Shown: positions 6,774 through 14,009, counted from the stretch's first letter. The stretch is 15,924 nt of DNA from an uncultured Phascolarctobacterium sp. (GCA_937901335.1 CALCHC010000134.1:1-15924); one strand, 5' to 3'. Notes: generated from the sequence alone by a model not told the origin. Numbers and translations are program-made.

Positions 6774-8186
6774 TTATTTTTCTTCTTTGCCCCAGCAGAA
6801 GATACCTTTTTGATTCGGAATTACAGACGGGTCAAATTCAGGTTCTACAATACCAGCACGTTTTTGTTTCAAGTAATCATCAAGAGCAATGTAAGCGTAT
6901 TTGCTTAATTGAGCGATAGCAACCAAGTTTACGATGGCCATCAACGCCATAAACAAGTCCGCCAAGTTCCAAACGAAAGGAACTTCTGCCACGCTACCAA
7001 ACATAACCATACCAACTACCATTGCACGGTAAACGTTCAAAGCAGTTTTGCTTTCGCAGATGAATGGCATATTAATATCGCCATAGTAGTAGTTACCTAC
7101 GATGGAGCTAAACGCAAAGAGGATAATCATAACTGCGAGGAAGGTACCTGCCCAAGAACCGATATGTTGAGTCAACGCAAATTGTGCCAATTCAATACCG
7201 GTTTTGCCACTTGCAGCATAATCTTTAGTCAAGAGTACGATAAAAGCAGAAGCAGTACATACCAAGAGTGTATCTACGAATACACCAAAAGCTTGAATCA
7301 AACCTTGTTTAACAGGATGACTGGTGGTTGCAGTAGCTGCAGCATTAGGAACAGCACCCATACCAGCTTCGTTAGAGAACAAACCACGTTTGATACCTTG
7401 CATCATCGCAGCACCAATACCGCCGCCAATAGCAGCATCCATACCAAAAGCAGAGCTGATGATATCAGCTAACATTTGCGGAACGAGAGCAATATTGGAA
7501 ATCACTACATAGAAAGCAACCAACAAATAAATGCCTGCCATAAAAGGAACCATCATTTCAGCAACTTTTGCAATACGGGTAATACCACCAAAAATTACCA
7601 ATGCAGTCAAAGCAGTAACAACGCCACCGATTACAGCTCTATCAACGCCAAAAGCATTGGAGCAGGAGATTGCGATGGTATTAGATTGTACGGAGTTAAA
7701 AATCAAGCCGTAAGTTACAGAAATCAATACTGCGAACAGCACTGCCATAGCCTTGTTGCCCAATACATTTTTAATGTAGTAAGCAGGGCCACCTAAGAAA
7801 CCGCCACCTTGACGGGGCACTTTGTAGATTTGACCAAGAGTACTTTCTACAAAACCGGAAGCACTACCAATCAAAGCGATAAGCCACATCCAGAAAACTG
7901 CACCGGGACCGCCAGCTACAACAGCAATTGCAACACCGGCGATATTACCAACGCCTACACGAGAAGCAGTAGAAATGCAGAACGCTTGGAAAGAAGAAAT
8001 ACCACCTTCGCCAACGTTGGAACCAGCAGTTTTGGTAATCAAGCGTACCATTTCTTTGATGCAACGAATTTGCACAAAACCACTGCCAATGGTGAACCAA
8101 GAGCCTAAGCCAACCAACATGGCAATCAGAACATAGGACCACAGCCAACCATTGAGAGTGTCAACAATGTTAGAAATAAATTCCAT
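6774..8186 (-). CDS. AGCS-family sodium:alanine/glycine symporter
   Basis: An inner-membrane secondary transporter importing alanine and/or glycine with Na+ (or H+). Length 470 residues and about eleven membrane segments match the AGCS (SAF) family. Signatures: SSFQAFCISTASRVGVGNIA at about 64-83, AGGPGAVFWMW at 91-101, and the RGLFSNEAGMGAVPNAAATA-type segment near 265-290 with SNEAG. C-terminus is a charged cytoplasmic tail. ATG 8186 follows GGGGAGGA. It lies 31 bases after yigZ on the same strand with no terminator between, so the two probably share a transcript from the promoter at 8865. Substrate preference among Ala, Gly and related amino acids cannot be read from the sequence. Confidence 0.95.
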   Translation of the reverse strand: MEFISNIVDTLNGWLWSYVLIAMLVGLGSWFTIGSGFVQIRCIKEMVRLITKTAGSNVGEGGISSFQAFCISTASRVGVGNIAGVAIAVVAGGPGAVFWMWLIALIGSASGFVESTLGQIYKVPRQGGGFLGGPAYYIKNVLGNKAMAVLFAVLISVTYGLIFNSVQSNTIAISCSNAFGVDRAVIGGVVTALTALVIFGGITRIAKVAEMMVPFMAGIYLLVAFYVVISNIALVPQMLADIISSAFGMDAAIGGGIGAAMMQGIKRGLFSNEAGMGAVPNAAATATTSHPVKQGLIQAFGVFVDTLLVCTASAFIVLLTKDYAASGKTGIELAQFALTQHIGSWAGTFLAVMIILFAFSSIVGNYYYGDINMPFICESKTALNVYRAMVVGMVMFGSVAEVPFVWNLADLFMALMAIVNLVAIAQLSKYAYIALDDYLKQKRAGIVEPEFDPSVIPNQKGIFCWGKEEK

Positions 8187-8217
8187 TTTTCATCCTCCCC
8201 TTAATTTATCGAACAGC

Positions 8218-8835
8218 TTACAGCGGAACTTCTATGAATTCGCTGCCTTCTCTTTCCAACTGCACAACCTTGTTCAAACTTTCTGTAAGCCAAGCTTCCG
8301 CAGCCTCTTTATCGCTGTCCTTCATTTTTAAAATAACCTTTGCTTTAAGACCGTACTCCACATCAGCAATTTCAAAAAGCTGTTGCTGATAAAGAATGTT
8401 CAAAATCTTACCAACCTCGTTCAAGTCATAAATGAAACTAAACTTACTTACCAAAACCTTTTGCGCAATGCCAGTAGCTTTTACTGCTTCCGCCACACTG
8501 TTGGTGTAAGCACGAACAAGTCCACCCGCACCGAGCTTAATGCCGCCAAAGTATCTAGTAACGACTGCAGCTGTATTAGTAAGTTTATTCTTGCGAAGCA
8601 CTTCCAGCATAGGCAAACCTGCTGTACCAGAAGGTTCCCCATCGTCACTGGAGCGTTGCGCCATTTCATCAACAATATAAGCGGAACAATTATGGGTGGC
8701 ATCCCAAAACTCTTTCTTAATTGTTTTGATGAACTCTTGGGCTTCCGCTTCGCTATGAACTTTCTTTAATGTACATATAAAACGAGATTTTTCGATAACG
8801 ATTTCCTGACGAAAATCTTTAACAATAGTGAACAA
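8218..8835 (-). CDS. yigZ: YigZ/IMPACT family protein (UPF0029)
   Basis: Member of the YigZ/IMPACT family; the eukaryotic relative modulates Gcn2-dependent translation control, while the bacterial role is not settled. From the TTG start it has 205 residues, matching bacterial homologues. Residues about 12-120 hold the UPF0029 fold with EKSRFIC, ATHNCSAY, SDDGEPSGTAGLPML and VVTRYFGGIKLGAGGLVRAY; the C-terminal DUF1949-like alpha/beta part covers about 130-190. The reading frame can be extended to a TTG at 8850, but the GGAGGG ribosome site at 8843-8848 overlaps it and lies 7 bases ahead of TTG 8835, so 8835 is chosen. First gene of a unit with the AGCS symporter. Confidence 0.92.
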   Translation of the reverse strand: MFTIVKDFRQEIVIEKSRFICTLKKVHSEAEAQEFIKTIKKEFWDATHNCSAYIVDEMAQRSSDDGEPSGTAGLPMLEVLRKNKLTNTAAVVTRYFGGIKLGAGGLVRAYTNSVAEAVKATGIAQKVLVSKFSFIYDLNEVGKILNILYQQQLFEIADVEYGLKAKVILKMKDSDKEAAEAWLTESLNKVVQLEREGSEFIEVPL

Positions 8836-8842
8836 AGCACAG

Positions 8843-8848
8843 CCCTCC
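8843..8848 (-). promoter_or_regulatory. ribosome binding site deciding the TTG start of yigZ
   Basis: GGAGGG on the minus strand, 7 bases before TTG 8835. It overlaps an upstream in-frame TTG (8850), ruling that one out. No ATG is available nearby in this frame. Confidence 0.65.
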
Positions 8849-8864
8849 AAAAAATTATGTGACT

Positions 8865-8873
8865 ATTATAACA
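8865..8873 (-). promoter_or_regulatory. extended -10 promoter for yigZ-AGCS unit
   Basis: The minus strand reads TGTTATAAT (8873 to 8865), a perfect extended -10. The -35 region at 17-18 bases (TTTTAA) is poor, as is common with extended -10 sites. It lies about 25 bases before the start codon region, after the terminator at 8922-8944. Confidence 0.6.
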
Positions 8874-8921
8874 TAATTGCATATTATTTAAAAATATTTT
8901 AGAAATACATTCCTAAAATAT

Positions 8922-8944
8922 AAAAGAGGGAGCATTGCTCCCTC
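8922..8944 (-). terminator. intrinsic terminator of the small acidic gene
   Basis: GAGGGAGC (8926-8933) and GCTCCCTC (8937-8944) form a perfect 8-bp GC-rich stem with a 3-base loop. The minus transcript continues UUUUAUAUUUU, so termination is in the direction of the 93-residue gene, whose stop lies about 20 bases upstream. Confidence 0.85.
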
Positions 8945-8963
8945 AGTTAAAATCAATTTAGAA

Positions 8964-9245
8964 TTATTCCGCTTCGCGCGCTTTACGTACAGCCACAAGT
9001 ACAGGAAATGCTTCATCAGGCTTGCCGTCTACGCTACCAATTTTTTCAGCGTATTGTTCTTTAGTAAATTGGTCGAAGTCCAGGAGTTCGTCATCACTGA
9101 AATAATCTTCCGTGCGTCTAACAGCATCGGGACGAATACCTTGCCAATCTTCTTCAGCAACCAGCGGTTCAAATACTTCAATAGTAGAAGAACTTCTGTG
9201 ATAAATTTGAATTGCGTCCTCAAAAGAATAAGTAATCTTTGCCAT
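8964..9245 (-). CDS. small acidic protein of unknown function
   Basis: I do not recognise this 93-residue protein. It has no signal peptide, membrane segment or Cys; it contains 22 Asp/Glu against 11 Lys/Arg, with the acidic cluster SDDELLDFDQ near residues 50-60. It looks soluble and cytosolic. Reality is supported by a strong GGAGGG ribosome site 7 bases from ATG 9245 (an adjacent ATG at 9248 is only 4 bases away and less likely), its own extended -10 promoter and its own terminator. It therefore seems to be a monocistronic gene between yigZ and the zinc operon. Confidence 0.8.
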   Translation of the reverse strand: MAKITYSFEDAIQIYHRSSSTIEVFEPLVAEEDWQGIRPDAVRRTEDYFSDDELLDFDQFTKEQYAEKIGSVDGKPDEAFPVLVAVRKAREAE

Positions 9246-9276
9246 CATGAATCCCTCCGTTTCATTTGTTGACTAT

Positions 9277-9285
9277 ATTATAACA
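9277..9285 (-). promoter_or_regulatory. extended -10 promoter of the small acidic gene
   Basis: The minus strand reads TGTTATAATATAG with the extended -10 at 9285-9277. No good -35 at 17 bases. Upstream, ATTAAC (9288-9293) and GTTAAT (9305-9310) form a 6-bp inverted repeat with an 11-base gap across the -35 region, a possible but unproven operator. Confidence 0.6.
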
Positions 9286-9323
9286 CATTAACGGATAATA
9301 ATTGTTAATTATTTGAAAAACTT

Positions 9324-10451
9324 TTAGATTTTTACCAACTCATATTGGCGAGTGCCTAAACCAATTTTTTCTGCGTGTTCTAAGCACATCTTCCATTCAG
9401 AATCCGGGCTGGTGTTGTGGAAATGGTCGTGACCTTCGCAAGCTGCTGCATTTTTCGCGTGAGCTTCACCTAAAACAGAATTAGGCATCGGAGGAGCAGC
9501 GCAAACCAAATCTACACAAGCTTGGTCAAGAGCAACAGGGTCAAAGGAAGCAAGCATACCGATATCTGCAACGATGGGAGCATCGTTTTCACCGTGGCAA
9601 TCGCAGTACGGAGAAACATCAACAATCAAGCTAATGTGGAAGTGAGGTCTGCCGTAGCAAATAGCTTGTGCATATTCTGCCATCTTCTTATTCAAGTTAT
9701 CTAAGCTTGCATCGTACATAGTGCTGATTGCATCCATAGGACAAATACCTAAGCAACGACCACAGCCAACACATTTAGCTACATCAATTTTAGCTTTGCC
9801 ATCAGTAACGCTCGGTGCACCGTGAGCGCAAATATTTACGCAACGACCGCAACCAATGCATTTTTTAGCACTAACTTTGGGATGACCGTCGTTGTGCATT
9901 TCCATCTTGCCAGCACGGGAGCCGCCGCCCATACCAATATTTTTAATAGCGCCGCCAAAGCCTGCCATTTCATGACCCTTAAAGTGAGTCAAAGAAATAA
10001 ATACGTCAGCATCCATAATTGCACGACCGATTTTAGCTTCTTTTACCAGTTCGCCATTGTGTACGGGAACATATGCTTCGTCAGTACCTTTCAAGCCATC
10101 CGCAATAATTACGTGGCAACCAGTACTAAACGGAGAGAAACCATTTTCATATGCACTATCCATATGTTCCAACGCTTCTTTACGACGACCAACATACAAG
10201 GTGTTGCAATCAGTAAGGAAAGGTTTGCCACCAAGTTCTTTAATAACATCTACAACAGCTTTAGCAAAATTAGGACGCAAGTAAGAAATGTTACCCGGTT
10301 CGCCAAAGTGAATTTTTATGGCAGCAAATTGCTTATCAAAATTAATATCGCCAATACCAGCTTTTTTAATAAGCTTTTGTAATTTTTGCGGAATGCTCAT
10401 ACCGCTATGGGGAGTACGAAAATCAGTAAAATAAACTTTAGATTTTTCCAT
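9324..10451 (-). CDS. DUF362 protein with two [4Fe-4S] ferredoxin motifs
   Basis: A 375-residue member of the DUF362 ferredoxin-like family; biochemical function is not established. The DUF362 part wraps around a bacterial-type 2x[4Fe-4S] insert: cysteines C198, C201, C204, C208 (followed by Ala instead of the usual Pro) and C227, C230, C233, C237 (followed by Pro). Other conserved pieces are IKIHFGEPGN near 45-54, THFKGHEMAGFGGAIKNIGM near 155-174 and FDPVALDQACVD in the C-terminal part. No signal peptide, so probably cytosolic electron transfer or cluster-dependent chemistry. ATG 10451 follows GGAGGG at 7 bases. It lies 46 bases behind the PHP gene and may be the last gene of the zinc operon, though a candidate internal promoter precedes it. 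No strong terminator is seen downstream. Confidence 0.9.
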   Translation of the reverse strand: MEKSKVYFTDFRTPHSGMSIPQKLQKLIKKAGIGDINFDKQFAAIKIHFGEPGNISYLRPNFAKAVVDVIKELGGKPFLTDCNTLYVGRRKEALEHMDSAYENGFSPFSTGCHVIIADGLKGTDEAYVPVHNGELVKEAKIGRAIMDADVFISLTHFKGHEMAGFGGAIKNIGMGGGSRAGKMEMHNDGHPKVSAKKCIGCGRCVNICAHGAPSVTDGKAKIDVAKCVGCGRCLGICPMDAISTMYDASLDNLNKKMAEYAQAICYGRPHFHISLIVDVSPYCDCHGENDAPIVADIGMLASFDPVALDQACVDLVCAAPPMPNSVLGEAHAKNAAACEGHDHFHNTSPDSEWKMCLEHAEKIGLGTRQYELVKI

Positions 10452-10485
10452 CTAAGTTCCCTCCAAGCTAAATATTTATGCTTTT

Positions 10486-10515
10486 ATTCTAACATCCTTA
10501 TAATAAACCAGGCAA
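10486..10515 (-). promoter_or_regulatory. candidate internal promoter before the DUF362 gene
   Basis: -35 TTGCCT (10510-10515, 4 of 6), 18-base spacer, extended -10 TGTTAGAAT (10494-10486). The -35 lies in the last codons of the PHP gene. It could give the DUF362 gene expression independent of zinc control. Confidence 0.45.
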
Positions 10516-11313
10516 ATATAATTGTTCTATATGGACTTCCGGTTTGCCCAAATCTCTACCAGGCGCAAAAGTTCCGTGGCAATCACTACCACCACTAATC
10601 AAGAGTCCATTATCCTTGCAATATTTAAGCAAAGCTTTCGTAGCTTCTACATCATGCTCAGTATGGAAGCATTCGTAACCATCAAAGGCTTCTTCCCTAA
10701 GCATCGCCAAAACTTTTTCCAAACCAGGACCATGAAAACCGCTTGCCGCATGAGCACATAACGCAACACCGCCTGCACCGTGAATGGTTTTGATAACTTC
10801 GTCAATGGACGGGAAAATCGGGAAAGCTAGGTCATGTTCTTTAGTAAAGATACGTTTAAAGAAATCTACTACGTCAACGCACAAACCTTTATCAATCAAG
10901 TAGGCAAGACTACGCCAGCCCCCGCGACGTCTGTCGTAAGTGTAATGAGCAAATTCTGCCACGCTTACATCCCAACCGTCACGTTCTAACATAGCAATAC
11001 TATCCACATCTTTTTGGTCTAAGAGTGCTTCGTTATGAGCCAAAAGTTCCAAAAGCGGTTTATTAGTAATATCAATACCGTAGCCTAAAATATGGAAGCT
11101 AATATCATTTTTAGTAGAACAAATTTCAGAAGCAGGTATAAATTTTAAACCAGCTTCTTTCGCTAAACGTTGAGTTTCTAATACATTCGCAACACTATCG
11201 TGATCGGTTACAGCCAGTGCACCAAGCCCAACCTTTTGAGCTTCAGCAATAAGTTCTGCCGGAGTCCAGTTGCCATCGGAGGCGCAAGTGTGAATATGTA
11301 AATCAGCCTTCAT
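10498..11313 (-). CDS. PHP-domain phosphoesterase (TrpH/YciV, RNase AM-like)
   Basis: PHP enzymes are multinuclear metal-dependent phosphoesterases. The 271-residue product looks like the E. coli YciV/TrpH group (5'-3' exoribonuclease RNase AM, about 290 residues). Metal-binding residues seen: H6-x-H8 in DLHIHT, D13 in ASDG, D37-H38 in TDHD, E63 in PASE, H74 in FHILGYG, H in LCAHAAS and D-x-H in SDCHG near the C-terminus. The usual AHP motif reads AHA here. I start it at ATG 11313, which has AGGAGG 9 bases upstream; the frame stays open further upstream but runs into znuB without a better site. The gene overlaps the 3' end of znuB by 11 bases, so translation is coupled to the zinc permease. 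Substrate (RNA, nucleotide or other) is not determined. Confidence 0.88.
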   Translation of the reverse strand: MKADLHIHTCASDGNWTPAELIAEAQKVGLGALAVTDHDSVANVLETQRLAKEAGLKFIPASEICSTKNDISFHILGYGIDITNKPLLELLAHNEALLDQKDVDSIAMLERDGWDVSVAEFAHYTYDRRRGGWRSLAYLIDKGLCVDVVDFFKRIFTKEHDLAFPIFPSIDEVIKTIHGAGGVALCAHAASGFHGPGLEKVLAMLREEAFDGYECFHTEHDVEATKALLKYCKDNGLLISGGSDCHGTFAPGRDLGKPEVHIEQLYLPGLL

Positions 11314-12175
11314 TCTTACTTTCCTCCTCGCAAACTTTACAGTGGTGACAATGGGTAGGCGCAGGTTTTTGACCTGTTTTCTTTTTGCCAAGCAAAATGC
11401 TCAAACAAAACAGTGCAGTACAAGTAAGCACAATGGTTCCGCCCGGAGCAAGATTAGCGTAGTAAGAGGTAGTCAAACCAAGAGCAACTGCAATAATACC
11501 GTAGGCGATACTTTGCAAAATAGTTTGAGCAAAGCTTTTAGCAGTTTGCAAAGCACATGCCACAGGAATAACCATCATGGCAGAAACCAGAAGCAAACCA
11601 ACAATACGCATGGAAAGCGCTACAGTCAAAGCAGTAAGCACCGCCAAAAGCATATTTAATTTATCAACGGGTAACCCTGCTACTTTGGCGGAAGTTTCAT
11701 CAAAAGTTAAGTACTGCAAAGGACGATAATACAAAACCACAAAGAGTACAGTGCACAAACCTAAAGCAGCTACAATGCACAAGTCCCTACTGCTAACGGT
11801 CATAAGGCTACCAAAAAGGATACTACCTAAATTAAAGCCGCCATCTTTATTCATACTGGTAAAGATTACCGCCAGTCCCATACCGCTGTAAAAGAAAATC
11901 GCCAACACCATATCAGCAGCGTCTGACAATTTCACACGTACCTTTTCGATAGCAAGTGCTCCCAAAATTGTCGCCACTGCGGCACTAACCACAGGACTAT
12001 AACTAAAGAGTGCACCGCCTGCTACGCCGGCAAAAGCAATATGCCCCAAACCGTCACCAATTAAGGACTGCCTACGCAACACAAGAAAGCTGCCAATCAA
12101 AGGACAGATTATCGCCATGATTAAGCCAGCCATCCAAGCACGCTGCATAAATTCCATTTCCAACATTTCTAACAT
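11303..12175 (-). CDS. znuB: zinc ABC transporter permease (ABC-3 family)
   Basis: Membrane component of a zinc (or manganese) importer. The 290-residue protein has the ABC-3 permease layout: RAWMAGLIMAIICPLIGSFL at the N-terminus, LVLRRQSLIGDGLGHIAFAG near 31-50 (region contacting the ATPase), then about eight membrane segments ending near residue 262. Odd feature: a 28-residue hydrophilic tail (263-290) holding H275-C276-H277-H278-C279 and C282, a likely metal ligand cluster. ATG 12175 follows AGAGGT by 7 bases, 11 bases behind znuC. Its last codons also contain the ribosome site for the overlapping PHP gene, which partly explains the EEE in the tail. Confidence 0.93.
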   Translation of the reverse strand: MLEMLEMEFMQRAWMAGLIMAIICPLIGSFLVLRRQSLIGDGLGHIAFAGVAGGALFSYSPVVSAAVATILGALAIEKVRVKLSDAADMVLAIFFYSGMGLAVIFTSMNKDGGFNLGSILFGSLMTVSSRDLCIVAALGLCTVLFVVLYYRPLQYLTFDETSAKVAGLPVDKLNMLLAVLTALTVALSMRIVGLLLVSAMMVIPVACALQTAKSFAQTILQSIAYGIIAVALGLTTSYYANLAPGGTIVLTCTALFCLSILLGKKKTGQKPAPTHCHHCKVCEEESKNEG

Positions 12176-12186
12176 CGCCAGTACCT

Positions 12187-12906
12187 CTATCTATAAAAAT
12201 AACCGTGTTTATGATGGTGTTTAAGTGCCGCATGGACTTCACCCCAGAAGCAAATACCATGGTCAAGGCACAATGCATTTTGCGCAGCATCCGCCGCCAA
12301 CTCTAAATCGTGGCTTACCATAATAATAGTAACGCCTTGTTCGCGGTTAATCTTTTTCAGCATAGCGTATAAATCTGCTTTCGCAGCAGTATCGATACCA
12401 GTAGCAGGTTCGTCAAGAAGTAAAATCTTGGGTTGCTTAACCATTGCTCTAGCTAAGAATACCCTTTGTTGCTGACCGCCACTTAAATCACCAATCTTAC
12501 GGTGACGCAGTTCGTTAAGATTAAAACGCTCCATAATTTCGTTAATAGCTTCTTTATCCTTAGCAGTATGGCGATGAATCAAGCTATTTGCTTTTAATAA
12601 TCCCAAACCAACTACTTCTCGAACACTAATGGGAAAGTTCTTTTGCCCACGTCCGGGATTTTGCGGAACGTAACCAATATGCTCCCAATTTTTAAAATCT
12701 TGGATGGGAGTGCCATAATAGGAGATTTCGCCAATGGTAGGTTCAATAACGTTTGCAAGCATTTTCAGCAAAGTACTCTTACCTGCACCATTAGCACCAA
12801 TTACCGCTACAAAATCACCTTCGGCAATTTCCAAATTCAGTTTATGAAAAACCCAACCTTCGCCATAATCGAAGCCTAAGTCTTTAATTTCGATAATCTT
12901 CTTCAT
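12187..12906 (-). CDS. znuC: zinc ABC transporter ATP-binding protein
   Basis: Cytosolic ATPase driving zinc import through ZnuB. All motifs are intact in 239 residues: Walker A GANGAGKS at 37-44, Q-loop near 82, signature LSGGQQQR at 141-148, Walker B ILLLDEP at 161-167 and switch H199 in SHD. The C-terminus is basic and His-rich: H225, H230-H232 and H234, just before GYFYR. ATG 12906 follows AAGGA; the gene starts 9 bases after the stop of znuA, so the two are translated from one mRNA. Zinc is favoured over manganese because of the partner's His-rich loop, but the metal cannot be proved from ATPase sequence. Confidence 0.95.
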   Translation of the reverse strand: MKKIIEIKDLGFDYGEGWVFHKLNLEIAEGDFVAVIGANGAGKSTLLKMLANVIEPTIGEISYYGTPIQDFKNWEHIGYVPQNPGRGQKNFPISVREVVGLGLLKANSLIHRHTAKDKEAINEIMERFNLNELRHRKIGDLSGGQQQRVFLARAMVKQPKILLLDEPATGIDTAAKADLYAMLKKINREQGVTIIMVSHDLELAADAAQNALCLDHGICFWGEVHAALKHHHKHGYFYR

Positions 12907-12915
12907 TATAATTCC

Positions 12916-13845
12916 TTATTTCGCATTCAAAGCAATTTGTAAGTTATGAATATTGCGTTGCATAATTTGCAAATAGTCTAATTTATTTTTGCGACCTTCT
13001 TCGTTCAAACCTTCTAAGGGGTCAAGAACGGAGATTTCTGCACCAGTTTCATCAGCAACAAGCTTCGCCAACTTAGGGTCTGTTAAAGTTTCGAAGAAAA
13101 CGTAACGTACATTTTCTTCTTGCACAACTTTAATCAATCGTTGCAAATCAGCAGGAGTAGGCTCAGCGTGAGGACTAAGTCCATTCACTGCCAGTTGTTT
13201 TAAACCGTAATCATCCGCCAAATGACCAAAGGCAGCGTGAGCAGTTACGAAAACTTTACGCGGAGCGTTCTTTGCCAAATTGGTAAGCTGAATATCTAAA
13301 GCTTTTAACTGTTCCACATATTTAGCGCTGTTATCTTGATAGTACTTGGCATTCTTTGCATCAGCCTCACACAAAACAGCAGTAATTCGTTCCACTTGCT
13401 TAATGGCTTTTTTAGGACTAATCCATACGTGAGGATCTTGCTTACCATGAGCGCAACCGTGGTCGTGATGATGGTGCTCTTCTTCATGAGTTTCACCTGC
13501 TCGTTCGTACAAGCCTAAACCAGTTTGCACTGCCAAAATTTTGCGTTCACTTAAGGCAGTCAACGCTTGCTTCGCCCAAGGCTCTACTACACCGTTATAA
13601 ACAAAAACTTGTGCCTTGCCGAGACGAGATAAATCAGATGGAGACGGCTCCCAATCATGGGCTTCTGCTCCATCGGGGACGAGAACGAAAACTTCCGCCT
13701 TATCACCGGCAACATTACGAGCAAATTCCGCCATAGGATAAAAACTTGCAGCAACTTGTAATTTATCGGAAACACTTTGCTTTTCGCCACCGCAACCTAC
13801 GATGAACATAGCAAGCGCTACTAATAACATAGATAATTTTTTCAT
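12916..13845 (-). CDS. znuA: zinc ABC transporter substrate-binding lipoprotein
   Basis: Cluster A-I metal-binding protein that hands Zn2+ to ZnuBC. 309 residues. The N-terminus is a lipoprotein signal, KK then a hydrophobic stretch ending IVGC with lipidated C18. Predicted metal ligands fit the ZnuA/AdcA pattern: H63 (AEAHDWEPS), H139 (DPHVW), H203 (TAHAAFGHLADDYG) and D275 (LDPL). Between the first two lies a His/Glu-rich loop, residues 120-133, with HEEEHHHHDHG and C131, which is the usual sign of a zinc rather than manganese binder. ATG 13845 follows AGGAGGT by 5 bases. First gene of the znuA-znuC-znuB-PHP-(DUF362) unit; a good sigma-70 promoter lies at 13908-13936 with a palindrome over its -10, where a Zur-type repressor would be expected. 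Confidence 0.95.
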   Translation of the reverse strand: MKKLSMLLVALAMFIVGCGGEKQSVSDKLQVAASFYPMAEFARNVAGDKAEVFVLVPDGAEAHDWEPSPSDLSRLGKAQVFVYNGVVEPWAKQALTALSERKILAVQTGLGLYERAGETHEEEHHHHDHGCAHGKQDPHVWISPKKAIKQVERITAVLCEADAKNAKYYQDNSAKYVEQLKALDIQLTNLAKNAPRKVFVTAHAAFGHLADDYGLKQLAVNGLSPHAEPTPADLQRLIKVVQEENVRYVFFETLTDPKLAKLVADETGAEISVLDPLEGLNEEGRKNKLDYLQIMQRNIHNLQIALNAK

Positions 13846-13860
13846 AAAAGACCTCCTATT

Positions 13861-13881
13861 GCTTCCAACCTAAGTTGAAGC
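13861..13881 (-). other. small hairpin in znuA leader
   Basis: GCTTCAAC, loop TTAG, then GTTGGAAGC on the minus strand: 8 bp with one bulged base, ending 4 bases before the AGGAGGT ribosome site. It could limit or protect the ribosome site; the leader from the predicted start near 13901 is only about 55 bases, and no rival structure of a riboswitch type was seen. Confidence 0.45.
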
Positions 13882-13894
13882 AGACAACTGTATA

Positions 13895-13917
13895 GTTATC
13901 CATAATTATTCTATAAC
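13895..13917. promoter_or_regulatory. candidate operator over the znuA -10 box
   Basis: A 23-base imperfect palindrome with outer arms GTTAT and ATAAC and an AT-rich centre containing TAATTATT; 7 of 11 symmetric positions match. It covers the -10 of the znuA promoter (13908-13913), so binding there would block transcription. Fur-family regulators (Zur, PerR, Fur) bind AT-rich palindromes with a TAAT-N-ATTA core, but only the centre fits; the Zur assignment is inference. Confidence 0.35.
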
Positions 13918-13936
13918 CAACGCCAAGCATAGTCAA
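13908..13936 (-). promoter_or_regulatory. znuA operon promoter
   Basis: -35 TTGACT (13931-13936, 5 of 6), exact 17-base spacer, -10 TAGAAT (13908-13913, 5 of 6). Predicted start near 13901, about 55 bases ahead of the znuA ATG. Confidence 0.75.
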
Positions 13937-13967
13937 CTGACCTACTCTGAATAAATGCAAATAAAAA

Positions 13968-13996
13968 TTGATAAATTTGACAGATGGTACTATAAT
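13968..13996 (+). promoter_or_regulatory. pncA promoter
   Basis: -35 TTGATA (13968-13973, 5 of 6), 17-base spacer, perfect -10 TATAAT (13991-13996). It diverges from the znuA promoter; the two -35 boxes are 31 bases apart. Predicted start near 14003. Confidence 0.78.
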
Positions 13997-14009
13997 ACAA
14001 GCACAGAAA

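Noticed and set aside
11314..11391. N-terminal extension of the PHP protein by 26 residues
   Set aside because: The extension lies inside znuB in another frame, is Lys/Arg-rich and unlike PHP proteins, which begin directly at the DLHIHT strand; AGGAGG points to ATG 11313.
12072..12290. Minus-strand 72-codon frame across the znuC/znuB junction
   Set aside because: It is out of frame with both znu genes, which are intact; no own ribosome site.
13861..13881. Transcription attenuator before znuA
   Set aside because: The stem is short with a bulge and has no U-run; it directly precedes the ribosome site.
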